This document shows positions 1 through 8,906 of a stretch of DNA of 46,799 nucleotides, one piece after another. Under the pieces are notes generated by a model. The model worked only from the letters and a program-made list of their open reading frames with translations, did not search any database and was not told where the DNA came from. This stretch comes from Acidobacteriota bacterium (GTDB lineage: Bacteria > Acidobacteriota > Blastocatellia > UBA7656). Position 1 is the first letter of the stretch; each line of letters opens with the position of its first letter. The DNA lies in NCBI GenBank assembly GCA_038040445.1, contig JBBPIG010000024.1, positions 1 to 46,799 on the forward strand, read 5' to 3'. The translations under genes were made by a program, and so were the position numbers.

Positions 1-130
1 GGGGGGGGGGGGGGGGGGGCGTGGGGGGGCGGGGGGGGGGGGGGGGGGCGCGCCCGGGCGGGGGGGGGGGGGGGCGCCGCCCCGGCCCGCCCCGCGGGCA
101 GGCCCGGCGGCCGCGCCCCCCCGGGGCCCC
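1..130. other. G-homopolymer low-complexity contig end
   Basis: This stretch is almost pure G with scattered C and a single T. It has no codon structure and ends abruptly in normal sequence near position 130. It looks like a no-signal poly-G artefact or collapsed contig end rather than genomic DNA. The gene upstream of ActE (normally ActD in alternative complex III operons) would lie here and is missing. Confidence 0.8.
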
Positions 131-210
131 CCCTATTGGCCATTTTGTCCCTTTCCCCGCGTTGCGGGGCGCCCCCGGCGGGCCGTCCCTACATGCCTGT
201 TGAGGGATCT

Positions 211-771
211 ATGAAGAACGCGCGCTCATGGTTGGGGGTGATTCTGCTGCCGGTTGTCGTGCTCGGCGGACTTTTCCTGATGAACCGCAACAATGCGGCG
301 AGGAATCTCGAGTGGCCGACGCAAATGCAATACTCGCCGGCGTATCTCTCTCAAACCCCCAATCCTGTTTTGCCCAACGGAATGACGCAGCAGATGCCCG
401 TAGCCGGCACGATACCCCGAGGCTATCAGCCGTTTCATTACGGGCCAGGTCCAGAGGAAGCGATTCGCGCGGGCAACGAACTGAGGAATCCGTTTCAACC
501 GACCGAGGAGAACCTGGCGCGCGGGCAGCAGGTGTTCAACAACTACTGCGCAGTGTGTCACGGAGCGACGGGCGCTGGAGACGGGCCGCTCATTCCGAAG
601 TACCCGAATCCGCCGGCTTACAACACCGGCAAATCGAAGGCGCTAGCGGATGGGAATATCTTTCACGTCATCACGGCGGGGCGTAAGGACATGCCGGCGC
701 AGGCGGCGCTAGTGTCATTCGACGATCGCTGGAAGGTGATTCTGTACATCCGCAAGCTGCAAGGGAGGTAG
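211..771 (+). CDS. actE: ActE-like monoheme cytochrome c of alternative complex III
   Basis: This 186-residue protein is a membrane-anchored c-type cytochrome. A hydrophobic segment (about residues 7-24) follows a short positive N-terminus, a Pro-rich linker follows, and one heme site CAVCH lies at residues 113-117. Met161 in a KDMPAQ context is the likely distal ligand. Family knowledge: ActE is the monoheme subunit of the quinol-oxidising alternative complex III and passes electrons toward a cytochrome c oxidase. The assignment rests on the architecture and on the ActF-like protein encoded next. The ATG at 211 is preferred because GAGGGA lies just upstream; an in-frame ATG at 193 is possible. 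Upstream genes are lost in the poly-G end. Confidence 0.82.
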   Translation: MKNARSWLGVILLPVVVLGGLFLMNRNNAARNLEWPTQMQYSPAYLSQTPNPVLPNGMTQQMPVAGTIPRGYQPFHYGPGPEEAIRAGNELRNPFQPTEENLARGQQVFNNYCAVCHGATGAGDGPLIPKYPNPPAYNTGKSKALADGNIFHVITAGRKDMPAQAALVSFDDRWKVILYIRKLQGR

Positions 772-773
772 CA

Positions 774-844
774 GTAGCATAGGCTTCAGCCTGTGTCCGC
801 CGGTGATGCGAAGAGCGATTTGCACAGGCTGAAGCCTATGCTAC
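774..844. repeat. Perfect 22-bp inverted repeat between actE and the actF fusion
   Basis: Positions 774-795 and 823-844 are perfect reverse complements separated by a 27-base loop. The arm contains the word AGGCTTCAGCCTGTG. There is no T-tract, so it is not a standard terminator. It ends 16 bases before the next ATG, beside its ribosome binding site. It is one of several unrelated-sequence but similarly built hairpins in this window. Confidence 0.9.
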
Positions 845-860
845 CTCGGGAGTCTGGATT

Positions 861-3227
861 ATGCCCTACAGGCCGCTCATATCGGATCGAGAGAAAAAGA
901 CGCTGATCGCTCTGGTCGCGGTTGGCGTGCTGGGCTTTGGCGCTGGACTGGCATTCAACAGCGCGCGCCTGTGGCCGAGCTTTCTTCTGAACTCAGTTTT
1001 CTTTTTGACGCTCGCGTTGGGAGCGATGGTCTTCGTCTGCATCCATCACCTTTCGAATGCGGGTTGGAGCGCGGCCCTCAGGCGAATTCCCGAAGCGATG
1101 ATGACCTATGTGCCGATCGGCGCGATCGCGATGCTGTTGGTCTTTTTCGGCAGGCACTCGATCTACGAATGGTCACATGGCATCGCACCGGCCACCGAAG
1201 CGATGAAGATGAAGGCGGCGTTTTTGAACACTCCCTTTTTCTTCGGGCGCATGGCGGTGGTGCTGGTGATCTGGTGCGGTTTCGCGTATCTGCTTTGGCG
1301 TGAGTCACGCCGCCAGGACGAAGACGGCCTGCTGGAACACACCGACCGCAGCAAGAAGTACTCGGCGATTTTTCTCGCGCTCTTTGCGGTCACGTTCTCG
1401 CTTGCGAGCTTCGACTGGTTGATGTCGATCGAGCCTGAGTTCTACAGCACCATTTTTGCCTTCTACTGCTTCTCGGGTCTGTTCGTGAGCGGAATCGCGG
1501 CGGTGACGTTGCTGGTGATTCTGCTCCGAAGGCGCGGATTTCTCGCCCAGATCAATGAAGATCACCTGCACAACCTCGGCAAGATGATCTTCGGCTTCTC
1601 GACGTTTTGGGCGTACATTTGGATATCGCAGTACCTGCTGATCTACTACGCGAACCTGCCCGAGGAGACGGTCTTCTACCTTCGCCAGACATCGACGCCG
1701 GGATGGAAGGCGCTGTTTCTGATCAATCTGCTTGTGAACTGGCTGATCCCGTTTGTGCTGTTGATCTCTCGCAAAGCGAAACGAAGCGAGGGGCTGCTGC
1801 TCGCCGCCTGCGTAGTCATTCTGTTCGGCCACTGGCTTGATCTGTACTTGACAATTTTTCCCGCGCTCGGCGGATCGTCGATGGTGGGTGTCGTCGATCT
1901 GGCTCTGGCAGCCGGTTTCGGGGCGCTGTTCCTTCTGACCTTCGCGACCGCGCTAAGCGGAGTTTCGCTGGTGCCGGTCCATGATCCTTACCTGGCCGAG
2001 AGCTTGACGCTTCATTCCTTCGAAGCGCCTGAAGAAGAAGGGATGCTTCGCGACAAGCACGCGAACCGCGCCCTGCTGCTGTCGACCATCGCATTCGCGA
2101 TCAGCTTTTCGGTGTGGGGGCTCGTCGGTTCGCTCGCGCCGAAGTTTCGCGAAATGTACCACCTATCGGCGTTGCAGACTTCGCTGCTGATTGCAGTGCC
2201 GGTGCTGCTCGGCTCTGTGGGACGCATACCGATGGGCATTCTTGCTGACAAGTTCGGCGGGCGAATCGTCTTCGGCCTGCTGCTCTGCTTCTGCGTGATT
2301 CCTGCTGTGGGCGTCAGTTGGACGGGATCTTATAGCTCACTGATCGCCTGGGGACTCTTGATCGGATTTGCGGGCACCAGTTTCTCAGTAGGCGTGGCGT
2401 TCGTCTCGAAGTGGTTTCCGGCAAAGTACCAGGGCACCGCGCTTGGAATCTACGGCATGGGAAACATCGGGCAATCGGTCGCGGTGTTCGGCGCGCCCGC
2501 GATCGTCGCCGCAACCGGCGATTGGCGCATCCCGTTCTGGATCTACGGCGCGGTTGCTGGAGTCTTTGGGCTCGTGTTTCTCTTGTTAGCTCGCAACGCT
2601 CCGATCAAAGCGCCGCCGAAAACAGTAAGCGAGTATCTGGTCATCTTGAAGCGCGAGCCCATCGCGTGGGTGCTCTCGCTCTTTTACTTTCTAACGTTCG
2701 GCGGATTCGTTGCGTTGAGCATTTACCTGCCGACGCTTCTCAAGGACATCTTCTCACTGAGCCCCACGGATGCGGGCGCTCGAGTCGCGGGCTTCGTGAT
2801 CGTAGCGACTGGGATGCGCCCGGTTGGTGGTTGGCTTGCAGATCGATTCGGCGGCCCGCAGGTGCTCGCGCTGGTTCTCGGGCTGATCGCGATGCTTGCG
2901 ATTGGGCTGACGTCAACGAGCATGGTGCTCTTCACGATCGGCGCTTTAGGCACGGCCGCGCTGTTGGGACTTGGCAACGGCGCAGTCTTCAAGCTCGTGC
3001 CCGAGTATTTTCCGCGTGAGACCGGCACGGTGACCGGATTGGTAGGAGCTGCGGGCGGGCTTGGTGGTTTCTTCCCGCCGCTGGTGCTCGGTGTGATTCG
3101 AGGTCAGACAGGCTCATACACTCTCGGTTTTGTTTTTCTCTCCGGCTTTGCGCTGGTCTGCTTTGCGGTGAACTACCTCGTCTTCTTGCGACGACAAGAG
3201 GAGCGCGAAACCGCACCGGCAGACTAG
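861..3227 (+). CDS. ActF-like quinol oxidoreductase subunit fused to NarK-type nitrate/nitrite transporter
   Basis: This is one uninterrupted 788-residue reading frame with two unrelated halves. Residues 1 to about 388 resemble ActF, the polytopic quinone-site subunit of alternative complex III, and end with the motif VPVHDPYLAESL. Residues from about 395 form a 12-helix MFS transporter of the nitrate/nitrite porter family. The conserved substrate arginines sit at about 455 (GRIPMG) and 653 (GMRPVGG), and the nitrate signature starts near residue 705 (GNGAVFKLVPEYFP, then GAAGGLGGF). An internal ATG at 2043 (residue 395), preceded by GAAGAAGGG, could allow separate synthesis of the transporter, but no stop separates the halves. 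It follows actE after a hairpin. An assembly fusion of neighbouring genes is the main alternative. Confidence 0.8.
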   Translation: MPYRPLISDREKKTLIALVAVGVLGFGAGLAFNSARLWPSFLLNSVFFLTLALGAMVFVCIHHLSNAGWSAALRRIPEAMMTYVPIGAIAMLLVFFGRHSIYEWSHGIAPATEAMKMKAAFLNTPFFFGRMAVVLVIWCGFAYLLWRESRRQDEDGLLEHTDRSKKYSAIFLALFAVTFSLASFDWLMSIEPEFYSTIFAFYCFSGLFVSGIAAVTLLVILLRRRGFLAQINEDHLHNLGKMIFGFSTFWAYIWISQYLLIYYANLPEETVFYLRQTSTPGWKALFLINLLVNWLIPFVLLISRKAKRSEGLLLAACVVILFGHWLDLYLTIFPALGGSSMVGVVDLALAAGFGALFLLTFATALSGVSLVPVHDPYLAESLTLHSFEAPEEEGMLRDKHANRALLLSTIAFAISFSVWGLVGSLAPKFREMYHLSALQTSLLIAVPVLLGSVGRIPMGILADKFGGRIVFGLLLCFCVIPAVGVSWTGSYSSLIAWGLLIGFAGTSFSVGVAFVSKWFPAKYQGTALGIYGMGNIGQSVAVFGAPAIVAATGDWRIPFWIYGAVAGVFGLVFLLLARNAPIKAPPKTVSEYLVILKREPIAWVLSLFYFLTFGGFVALSIYLPTLLKDIFSLSPTDAGARVAGFVIVATGMRPVGGWLADRFGGPQVLALVLGLIAMLAIGLTSTSMVLFTIGALGTAALLGLGNGAVFKLVPEYFPRETGTVTGLVGAAGGLGGFFPPLVLGVIRGQTGSYTLGFVFLSGFALVCFAVNYLVFLRRQEERETAPAD

Positions 3228-3405
3228 CACGTAATCGTCAAATGCATTGCCTCAAGCCATATCGAACGAAAAGTGGCGGACTATCGGATAGGCCGTAGAT
3301 GTTGAGTTGCGCCTTAGACGAGAGCTTCAACCTGCACATTGTCAGCGGCGTGCTGCGGCGGCTTCCAACCGCGAGCAATGTCTTTGGGTCTCAACTGGGA
3401 GATAC

Positions 3406-3747
3406 TTACCGCGCCACCGTCTCCAGAACCTCACCTTCCTCAAGATCTTGGAACTGATTGATTCGAACGTCCCCCTCGGGGAAGTGCGCGATGATTTTCA
3501 GCTCGCCACCCATTGCTTCGATGTACTTGCGTAGAGTGCTGACGTACATGTCAGCACGCCGCTCCAGTTTGGAGATTGCCGGCTGTTCGAGATTAAGCTG
3601 TTCGGCCAGGTTGCCCTGAGTTAAATCGCGCGCGCTTCGTAGCTCGTGCAGGGCCATATCCTTCATCATAAGCGCGGTTTTATCCCGAGAGCGCGTTTGG
3701 GCGTCCGGCTTCATTTGGCCCCTAAGAGTTTTGAATGACTTAGCCAT
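3406..3747 (-). CDS. higA: HigA-like XRE-family antitoxin
   Basis: This 113-residue protein carries an XRE helix-turn-helix at about residues 35-75, including LTQGNLAEQLNLEQPAISKLE. The following segment (YVSTLRKYIEAMGGEL) is typical of HigA-type antitoxins. It should neutralise the toxin encoded upstream and repress the operon. Its ATG lies inside the toxin gene: the two frames overlap by 8 bases, with toxin first, the usual higBA order. Some relatives are annotated simply as XRE transcriptional regulators. Confidence 0.85.
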   Translation of the reverse strand: MAKSFKTLRGQMKPDAQTRSRDKTALMMKDMALHELRSARDLTQGNLAEQLNLEQPAISKLERRADMYVSTLRKYIEAMGGELKIIAHFPEGDVRINQFQDLEEGEVLETVAR

Positions 3748-4105
3748 CGCTTGATCCCTCCTTCTCGACTGCTATCACGTGCTCTTCATAAAGCCTATCC
3801 GCAATCGGAACATATCGGTCGTACCACCGATCATCGCCAGTCTTATCGCCGCCGATCAGGAGTATGCCTACGCGGCGAGGATCGAACGCATAAAGAACTC
3901 GGTATGGGCGTCCCTTATGTTGAATCCGCAGCTCCCGCATAACACCGTGCTTTGACCCCTGAATCCCTGAACTATGTGGATATGGGAGCCTGGGTCCCAT
4001 TTCCTCCAGCAATCCGACGGACGCGGCGACATCTTCTTGTTCTTCTACTGTGAGGCTGCTCCACCAAGATTCGAGCTCATCGGTGTATTCAACCTCCCAC
4101 TTCAT
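3740..4105 (-). CDS. higB: HigB-like RelE/ParE-superfamily toxin (phage Gp49-like)
   Basis: This 121-residue protein has the RelE/HigB fold signature: an N-terminal EYTDELESWW segment, GVMRELRIQHKGRPYRVLYAF in the core, and a C-terminal GDKTGDDRWYDRYVPIAD stretch. The family members cut mRNA at the ribosome, and Arg, Lys and Tyr residues of the core serve as catalytic groups. The gene heads a two-gene operon, its 3' end overlapping the antitoxin. The Shine-Dalgarno is weak. A palindromic operator lies 23-42 bases upstream of the ATG. Confidence 0.85.
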   Translation of the reverse strand: MKWEVEYTDELESWWSSLTVEEQEDVAASVGLLEEMGPRLPYPHSSGIQGSKHGVMRELRIQHKGRPYRVLYAFDPRRVGILLIGGDKTGDDRWYDRYVPIADRLYEEHVIAVEKEGSSDG

Positions 4106-4127
4106 TTACTGAGATTACTTTGATGGA

Positions 4128-4147
4128 ATATTCCTGTCAAGGAATAT
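4128..4147. promoter_or_regulatory. Candidate HigA operator
   Basis: A perfect 8-bp inverted repeat ATATTCCT / AGGAATAT with a 4-base spacer lies just upstream of the toxin start. Part of it also sits in a shorter palindrome, GGAATATTCC (4125-4134). Its position suggests autoregulation by the toxin-antitoxin pair. This is inference from placement and symmetry. Confidence 0.6.
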
Positions 4148-4206
4148 CACCAGATCCTGAACTTCTACAAGGACCGATACAAACAATAGCGTACTCGCGG
4201 CGCGAT

Positions 4207-4279
4207 GTGACCGCCGTCACGAGCGCCCGTGACAGCGCTCACGGCAGTTCGAACCAGTGCTCTCTTATAGTCAACTCGG
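4207..4279 (+). promoter_or_regulatory. Tandem Crp-type operator and promoter of the benzoyl-CoA-reductase-like cluster
   Basis: Two dyads, GTGACCGCCGTCAC (4207-4220) and GTGACAGCGCTCAC (4229-4242), start 22 bases apart. A TATAGT -10 element lies at 4267-4272, giving a predicted transcript start near 4279, 40 bases before the next ATG. The proximal dyad is centred at about -43.5, two bases further out than at the sister promoters. No separate -35 element is visible, as expected for class II activation. Confidence 0.75.
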
Positions 4280-4318
4280 TACGTTCACTCGGCCCAACTC
4301 TACAACCAGGAGATTCAC

Positions 4319-5170
4319 ATGCCTGAGAAGGTCAAAGCAATAGATTTCATGTACTACGTCGCGACTCGCGAATTCATGGAGCAATGGGACCGCGCCAAGG
4401 AGGGCGAGTTGATCTGCCGAATGGAGCGCGCGATCGGCGGCCTGCCGCGATTCGAGTCTATAGAAACGATGCTCGGCAAAATGGACGAGGCCGGCGTCGA
4501 AAAAGTCTTCATCACTCAGACCAAGATGTGGTCTTACTGGCGCAAGTGGATGTACATGGACACCAAGCTCGAAGACGTTCTGCAATACACCGAAAAGTAC
4601 CCCAAGCGTTTCATAGGACTCGCGGGCTACAACCCGTTTCGAATTCGCGAGAGCCTTCGCGAGATCGAGACGGCGGTGACGAAGCACAACTTCAAAGGCG
4701 TTTACGTTCACATCTACGGCTTCGACATTCCGCTCAGCGACGCGAAAATGTACCCGCTCTACGCGAAGTGCGTCGAGCTCGAGGTCCCCGTCTCGATGCA
4801 GGTTGGTCACGTGCTGGAAGCCATGCCCAGCGAGGGAGCGCGCCCGATGTTTCTCGACCGGATCGCCTGCGACTTCCCCGAGTTGAAGATGATCGGCGCG
4901 CACACCGGATGGCCGTGGGTCGATGAGCTGATCTCGGTTTGCTACAAGTGGGAGAACATCTGGTTCGGCGTGGACGCGTGGGGACCGAAGTATCTTTCAC
5001 CGCAGATCATTCAATTCATCGGCAGCCGGCTTGGACGGGACCGGTGCATCTGGGGAACGAACGGCCTGCCGTGGAAAGAGAACCTGCAGCAACTCGACGA
5101 ACTAGGTTTGAAGGAGGAGGTCAAGCGAAAGCTGCTCCGCGATAACGCGATCGAGTTGTTCAAGCTGTGA
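4319..5170 (+). CDS. Amidohydrolase-fold protein lacking the usual HxH metal motif
   Basis: This 283-residue protein aligns by pattern with the amidohydrolase_2 (ACMSD-like) TIM-barrel family. Typical segments are VSMQVGH (His164) and MIGAHTGWPWVDE (His195), and the C-terminal DNAIELFKL. The N-terminal metal motif IDxHxH is replaced by AIDFMYYV, and the last-strand Asp is Asn248 in WGTNGLPW. The canonical metal site is therefore incomplete, so ordinary hydrolase or decarboxylase chemistry is doubtful. A GGAGA-type site precedes the ATG. It is the first gene after the tandem-operator promoter and precedes the BadH-like dehydrogenase, which suggests a role with CoA-bound alicyclic intermediates, but the substrate is unknown. 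Confidence 0.72.
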   Translation: MPEKVKAIDFMYYVATREFMEQWDRAKEGELICRMERAIGGLPRFESIETMLGKMDEAGVEKVFITQTKMWSYWRKWMYMDTKLEDVLQYTEKYPKRFIGLAGYNPFRIRESLREIETAVTKHNFKGVYVHIYGFDIPLSDAKMYPLYAKCVELEVPVSMQVGHVLEAMPSEGARPMFLDRIACDFPELKMIGAHTGWPWVDELISVCYKWENIWFGVDAWGPKYLSPQIIQFIGSRLGRDRCIWGTNGLPWKENLQQLDELGLKEEVKRKLLRDNAIELFKL

Positions 5171-5245
5171 ATTGCCGCGATGAACCTGAGTAGCGCCCAA
5201 ACGCCTGCTGTTCACCGTCAACCGGTTTCGAAGGAGTAAGCAACG

Positions 5246-6019
5246 ATGAAGACTAGGGATTTCGCGGGAAAGTCGGTGATCGTCACAGGCGGCGCGCGGG
5301 GAATTGGCCGCGCCGTCGTGAGCGCATTTGCCGAAGCCGGCGCCGATGTCGCGATCGGCGACTTTCGCTTGGATGAAGCAAAGGCGACGGCGTTCGATAT
5401 CAGCGAATCGACCGGCCAGCGAGTCGTCGCGGTTCGGGCTGACGTCACCAACCTCGACGACGTTCACGCGCTTCGCGACGAGACGCTGCGCCTCTTCGGA
5501 AAGATCGACGTATTGGTCAACAGCGCCGGCTGGGATCGGCTGTTGCCGTTTGTGAAGACAACGCCCGATATGTGGGACCGCATTATCGCGATCAACTTCA
5601 AGGGCGTGGTTCACACTTGCCACGCGATACTGCCGCACATGTCGGAGCGCAAAGAGGGCGCGATTGTAAATCTCAGCTCGGACACTGCGCGAGTCGGTTC
5701 GTTCGGTGAAGCGATCTACGCTGCGTCGAAAGCGGCTGTCATAGCCTTTTCCAAGACGCTGGCCCGCGAGCACGCCCGCGACAAGATCCGAGTGAACGCC
5801 GTGTGTCCCGGTCTCGTGGACACCCCGCTTATTGAAGAGATGAAGCAAGATGAGTTCACTCACAAGATTTTGGACTCGATCGTCAACTACATTCCGTTCA
5901 AGCGGCTGGGTCGCCCCGATGAGATTGCGCCGATGATTCTGTTCCTGGCATCGGACGCGGCGAGCTACATCACGGGACAGGTGTTCAGCGTCAACGGCGG
6001 ATTGAATATGGTTGGTTAG
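5246..6019 (+). CDS. BadH-like short-chain dehydrogenase (2-hydroxycyclohexanecarboxyl-CoA type)
   Basis: This 257-residue SDR has the NAD(P) motif TGGARGIG (14-21), NSAG (92-95), a catalytic Ser near 144 and YAASK with Tyr158 and Lys162. The stretch [18 protein letters not shown] followed by [11 protein letters not shown] closely resembles, from memory, BadH of Rhodopseudomonas, which oxidises 2-hydroxycyclohexane-1-carboxyl-CoA to the 2-oxo compound. The placement between an amidohydrolase-fold gene and benzoyl-CoA-reductase-like subunits supports an alicyclic acyl-CoA substrate. The start has AAGGAG 9 bases upstream. A generic 3-oxoacyl-ACP reductase role is the alternative. Confidence 0.82.
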   Translation: MKTRDFAGKSVIVTGGARGIGRAVVSAFAEAGADVAIGDFRLDEAKATAFDISESTGQRVVAVRADVTNLDDVHALRDETLRLFGKIDVLVNSAGWDRLLPFVKTTPDMWDRIIAINFKGVVHTCHAILPHMSERKEGAIVNLSSDTARVGSFGEAIYAASKAAVIAFSKTLAREHARDKIRVNAVCPGLVDTPLIEEMKQDEFTHKILDSIVNYIPFKRLGRPDEIAPMILFLASDAASYITGQVFSVNGGLNMVG

Positions 6020-6021
6020 CA

Positions 6022-6110
6022 TGTAGGGGCGTCGCTCCGCCGGCGCCCCTTGATCGCTGGCTGCGTCGCGGATGCGGAAAGAGGGGCGCCGACGGAGCGA
6101 CGCCCTTACA
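6022..6110. repeat. Long inverted repeat between the SDR and BcrC-like genes
   Basis: Arms of about 30 bases at 6022-6051 and 6079-6110 pair with few mismatches. The core word is GGGCGTCGCTCCG. It lies entirely between two co-directional genes and ends 22 bases before the next start codon. No T-tract follows. Confidence 0.88.
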
Positions 6111-6131
6111 GGTCATAACGAAGGGGCTCGC

Positions 6132-7370
6132 ATGAACGAACGCGTATTTCACGAATGGCGAGACAAGCCTCTTGAAGAAGTGCTCTACGAGTGCCGCGAG
6201 ATGTTTGAGGACACGACCTTCCCGACCGTGCGGCGATGGCGAGAAGCGGGCGGCAGAGTCATCGGCCACTTTCAAGTCTACTTTCCCGAAGAGATCGTAC
6301 ACGCTGCTGGGCTGCTGCCGGTCAAGATTCGCGGCGCTCAGGTCGAGGCGATGCAAGCCGACTCACGCTTCGGTTCGTACCTCTGCTCGATTCTGAAGAC
6401 CTCGCTCGAGCTTGCGTTGAGTGGACGATTGCAGTTGGAGATGTTCGTGACTCATCCGATTTGCGACGCGGCGCGCAACCTCGCGGCGGTCTGGGGGAGG
6501 AACTTCAGCTACCCGTGCCAGATTCTGTACCTGCCGCAGAACGCGAACTCGTCTCATGCTGCCACCTATCTGCGCGGCGAATACGATCGGTTGAAGCGCG
6601 CGGTCGAAGCGATCAGCGGAGTTCCGGTCAGCGGTGATCCGCGGCGGCAATCTGAATTTCGGCTGCTTCTTGCCGCTGGTTTTGTCAGCGGCGCGCCGGT
6701 CACCGATGACGCGCTGCGCAAATCGATTGCGATTTACAACCAGAACCGTGCGCTGCTGCGTGAGTTGTATGCGATCAAGCAAACCACACCATGGCTGATC
6801 TCGGCTGACGAAGCATACGTGCTTGTCGCGATCGGCGGCGTGATTCCGCGCGACGAGCACAACGAGTTGCTGCGCTTTGTGCTGCCGATGATCCGTGAGC
6901 GCAATGCGCGGCCGAAGGACAAGATTCGCGTGGTTTTCGAAGGCGGTTTCTGTGAACAGCCGCCGCTCGATTTGATCCGGGCAATCGCTCGGTCGTGCTA
7001 CGTGGTGGACGATGACTTGCTGATCGGCATGCGATGGATAGTGGATGACGTGCCGCTGGAGGGCGACCCGTTGATGAATCTGGCGGAGGCTTACCTGGAG
7101 AAGTCTTCATACAGCCCGGTTCAGCACGACTTGCGCAAGCCGAAGGAGAAGATGCTGCTCGAGCGCATAAGGTCTTCAAGAGCGGACGCGGCGATTATTA
7201 CTGCGGCGAAGATGTGCGAGCCGGGGTTGGAAGAGCAGGTCGCGTACACGCGCGCTCTCGATGAGGCCGGCATACCATATTTCGTTGGCGAGTTCGAAGA
7301 GAACATGACCAGCTTCGATCATATGGAAATTCAGTTGGAGACGTTCGTCGAGAATATTCTGTTCAGTTGA
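6132..7370 (+). CDS. bcrC: Benzoyl-CoA reductase subunit C-like protein (BcrC/BzdN family)
   Basis: This 412-residue protein belongs to the 2-hydroxyacyl-CoA dehydratase / benzoyl-CoA reductase BcrBC superfamily. The region [20 protein letters not shown], then a Cys in YLCS (C85), [10 protein letters not shown] (C111), GGFCEQPP (C274) and KMCEPG (C362), matches the layout in which Cys residues hold a [4Fe-4S] cluster at the active site. With the next gene it would form the catalytic dimer that accepts ATP-driven electrons. ATG 6132 has AAGGGG upstream; the frame stays open 5' into the inverted repeat. A 2-hydroxyacyl-CoA dehydratase role is possible, but the BadH-like neighbour favours ring reduction. 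Confidence 0.82.
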   Translation: MNERVFHEWRDKPLEEVLYECREMFEDTTFPTVRRWREAGGRVIGHFQVYFPEEIVHAAGLLPVKIRGAQVEAMQADSRFGSYLCSILKTSLELALSGRLQLEMFVTHPICDAARNLAAVWGRNFSYPCQILYLPQNANSSHAATYLRGEYDRLKRAVEAISGVPVSGDPRRQSEFRLLLAAGFVSGAPVTDDALRKSIAIYNQNRALLRELYAIKQTTPWLISADEAYVLVAIGGVIPRDEHNELLRFVLPMIRERNARPKDKIRVVFEGGFCEQPPLDLIRAIARSCYVVDDDLLIGMRWIVDDVPLEGDPLMNLAEAYLEKSSYSPVQHDLRKPKEKMLLERIRSSRADAAIITAAKMCEPGLEEQVAYTRALDEAGIPYFVGEFEENMTSFDHMEIQLETFVENILFS

Positions 7371-7430
7371 GGGCGGGGAGAGAGGGGTGTGAAATACCAC
7401 CCACGGCAGAGACTGTGCGAAAAGGTCCGG

Positions 7431-7459
7431 GAATACCCCAACTTCAGTTGGGGGTATTC
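7431..7459. repeat. Short-loop hairpin upstream of bcrB
   Basis: GAATACCCCAACT (7431-7443) pairs with 7446-7459 across a two-base loop, with one extra G as a bulge. It lies in the 122-base gap between the BcrC-like and BcrB-like genes, 33 bases before the second ATG. There is no U-tract. It may be another copy-type palindrome like those elsewhere in the window. Confidence 0.75.
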
Positions 7460-7492
7460 TTCGGAACGAGGTGACTGCCAAGGACAGAGCTG

Positions 7493-8785
7493 ATGACTGA
7501 GCTACAGGCAACATCTGAAATAGTCGGGCGCGCGAACAACGACGGCGCAACCTTGTTTCGAGCGTGGTTCGAAAGCCTCACCGCAATAGCCGAACGCGGA
7601 GAACAAGCTGCCTACGTCTTCGTTATGGGAAGCATGACCGAATTGCTTCGCGTCTTCGATCTGCCGGTCGTCTTTCCCGAGATCAACTCGCTCCAGACAG
7701 CCGTCCGCCGAGTTGCCCACGAGTACCTGAACCAGGCCGAAGACTACGGCTACTCGCCCGACATCTGCGGCTACGTGAAAGCCGACGTTGCCGTGCAGCT
7801 TCGCGGAGGCGAGCACCCGATGGGTCGCATTCCGAAGCCTGCGATTGCCGTGCTCACCAACGCCTGCAACACCTACATCAAGTGGGCCGAGATATGGGAG
7901 CGTATGTATCACGTTCCTGTTTTCACACTCGACATTCCCGGAACTCGCGCGGCCGGTACCCAGACGTGGCCAGGTGATCGTGATTTTGAAAACGACCGCG
8001 CGTACGTCGCTGCCCAGATCAAGGAACTGATCAGCCTATGCGAGCAAGTCACCGGGAAGAAGTTCGACATCGACAGGCTGCGCGAGTCGATGACTCACAC
8101 AAACACGATGAGCCGCGGGTGGAAGCGCGTGCTCGAATTGAATAAGAACCGCCCATCGCTGTTCAACGCGGTCACCGACGGCACGATCTATCTGGGCGTT
8201 TCGAACGCGTTTCGCGGCGCCGAAGAAGGCGCGAGCTACTTCGATGACCTGGTCGAGGAGATGGAATACAAAGCGGCTCACGGGATCGGCACGCTGACCG
8301 ATGAGAAGTACCGGCTGATCTTCGTAGGCGTGCCGTGCTATCCGATCTTCCGGCGTTTCAACGAGCTGTTCACCGAATGGGGCGGCACGTTTGTGAACTC
8401 GACTTATTTGTGGTTCGCGGCCGGAGGTGCAAACACCGGATTCGAGTACGACCTCAAGCGTCCGCTCGAGAGTCTTGCTGAAGGCGTTCTCATCACCGTG
8501 CGCGATGCGATGGACAGCATGTTTTATCAGGACCAGGCGCTTATTCAGATGATCGATCCGTTTCACATCGACGGTGTCGTGTATCACCCGATCAAAAGCT
8601 GCCGAACAGTTTCGACAGGGTTGGCAGACAATCGCCGCGCGCTGATGGCCTCGCGTGACATCGCGAGCCTGTTTATCGAGTCGGACATGATGGATCGACG
8701 CGTGGTGTCCGAAGCGCAGCTTAAGAATCGGGCTGACGCTTTCTTTGAGGGACTGGCATCACGGCGACTGGCAGCCGCAAGGTAG
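7493..8785 (+). CDS. bcrB: Benzoyl-CoA reductase subunit B-like protein (BcrB/BzdO family)
   Basis: This 430-residue protein is the partner catalytic subunit. Typical segments are INSLQTAVR near residue 64, [12 protein letters not shown] (C92), [11 protein letters not shown] (C125), VGVPCYP, and the C-terminal [14 protein letters not shown]. The three later cysteines match positions used for the active-site [4Fe-4S] cluster in this superfamily. Its order directly after the C-like subunit is that of bcrCBAD and bzdNOPQ operons. Predicted role: ATP-dependent two-electron reduction of benzoyl-CoA or a related aromatic or enoyl thioester in the cytoplasm. The substrate cannot be read from sequence alone. 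Confidence 0.82.
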   Translation: MTELQATSEIVGRANNDGATLFRAWFESLTAIAERGEQAAYVFVMGSMTELLRVFDLPVVFPEINSLQTAVRRVAHEYLNQAEDYGYSPDICGYVKADVAVQLRGGEHPMGRIPKPAIAVLTNACNTYIKWAEIWERMYHVPVFTLDIPGTRAAGTQTWPGDRDFENDRAYVAAQIKELISLCEQVTGKKFDIDRLRESMTHTNTMSRGWKRVLELNKNRPSLFNAVTDGTIYLGVSNAFRGAEEGASYFDDLVEEMEYKAAHGIGTLTDEKYRLIFVGVPCYPIFRRFNELFTEWGGTFVNSTYLWFAAGGANTGFEYDLKRPLESLAEGVLITVRDAMDSMFYQDQALIQMIDPFHIDGVVYHPIKSCRTVSTGLADNRRALMASRDIASLFIESDMMDRRVVSEAQLKNRADAFFEGLASRRLAAAR

Positions 8786-8794
8786 TGAGTCGTG

Positions 8795-8885
8795 CCTGTA
8801 CGGGCGGTCCTCCGTGGCCGCCCCTCCTCCTGTAATAGGTCCTTCTGCTGCAAGAATTGCGGCCACGGAGGACCGCCCGTACAGG
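8795..8885. repeat. Perfect 27-bp inverted repeat upstream of the first BcrA/D-type gene
   Basis: Positions 8795-8821 and 8859-8885 are perfect reverse complements. The core word is GGGCGGTCCTCCGTGGCCGC. It fills the space between two co-directional genes and stops 21 bases before ATG 8907. No T-tract is present. Confidence 0.92.
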
Positions 8886-8906
8886 CCACTGAAACAAGGA
8901 CAACGC

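Noticed and set aside
1-130. Possible G-quadruplex or telomere-like tract
   Set aside because: Almost pure G homopolymer at the contig edge is best explained as a sequencing or assembly artefact.
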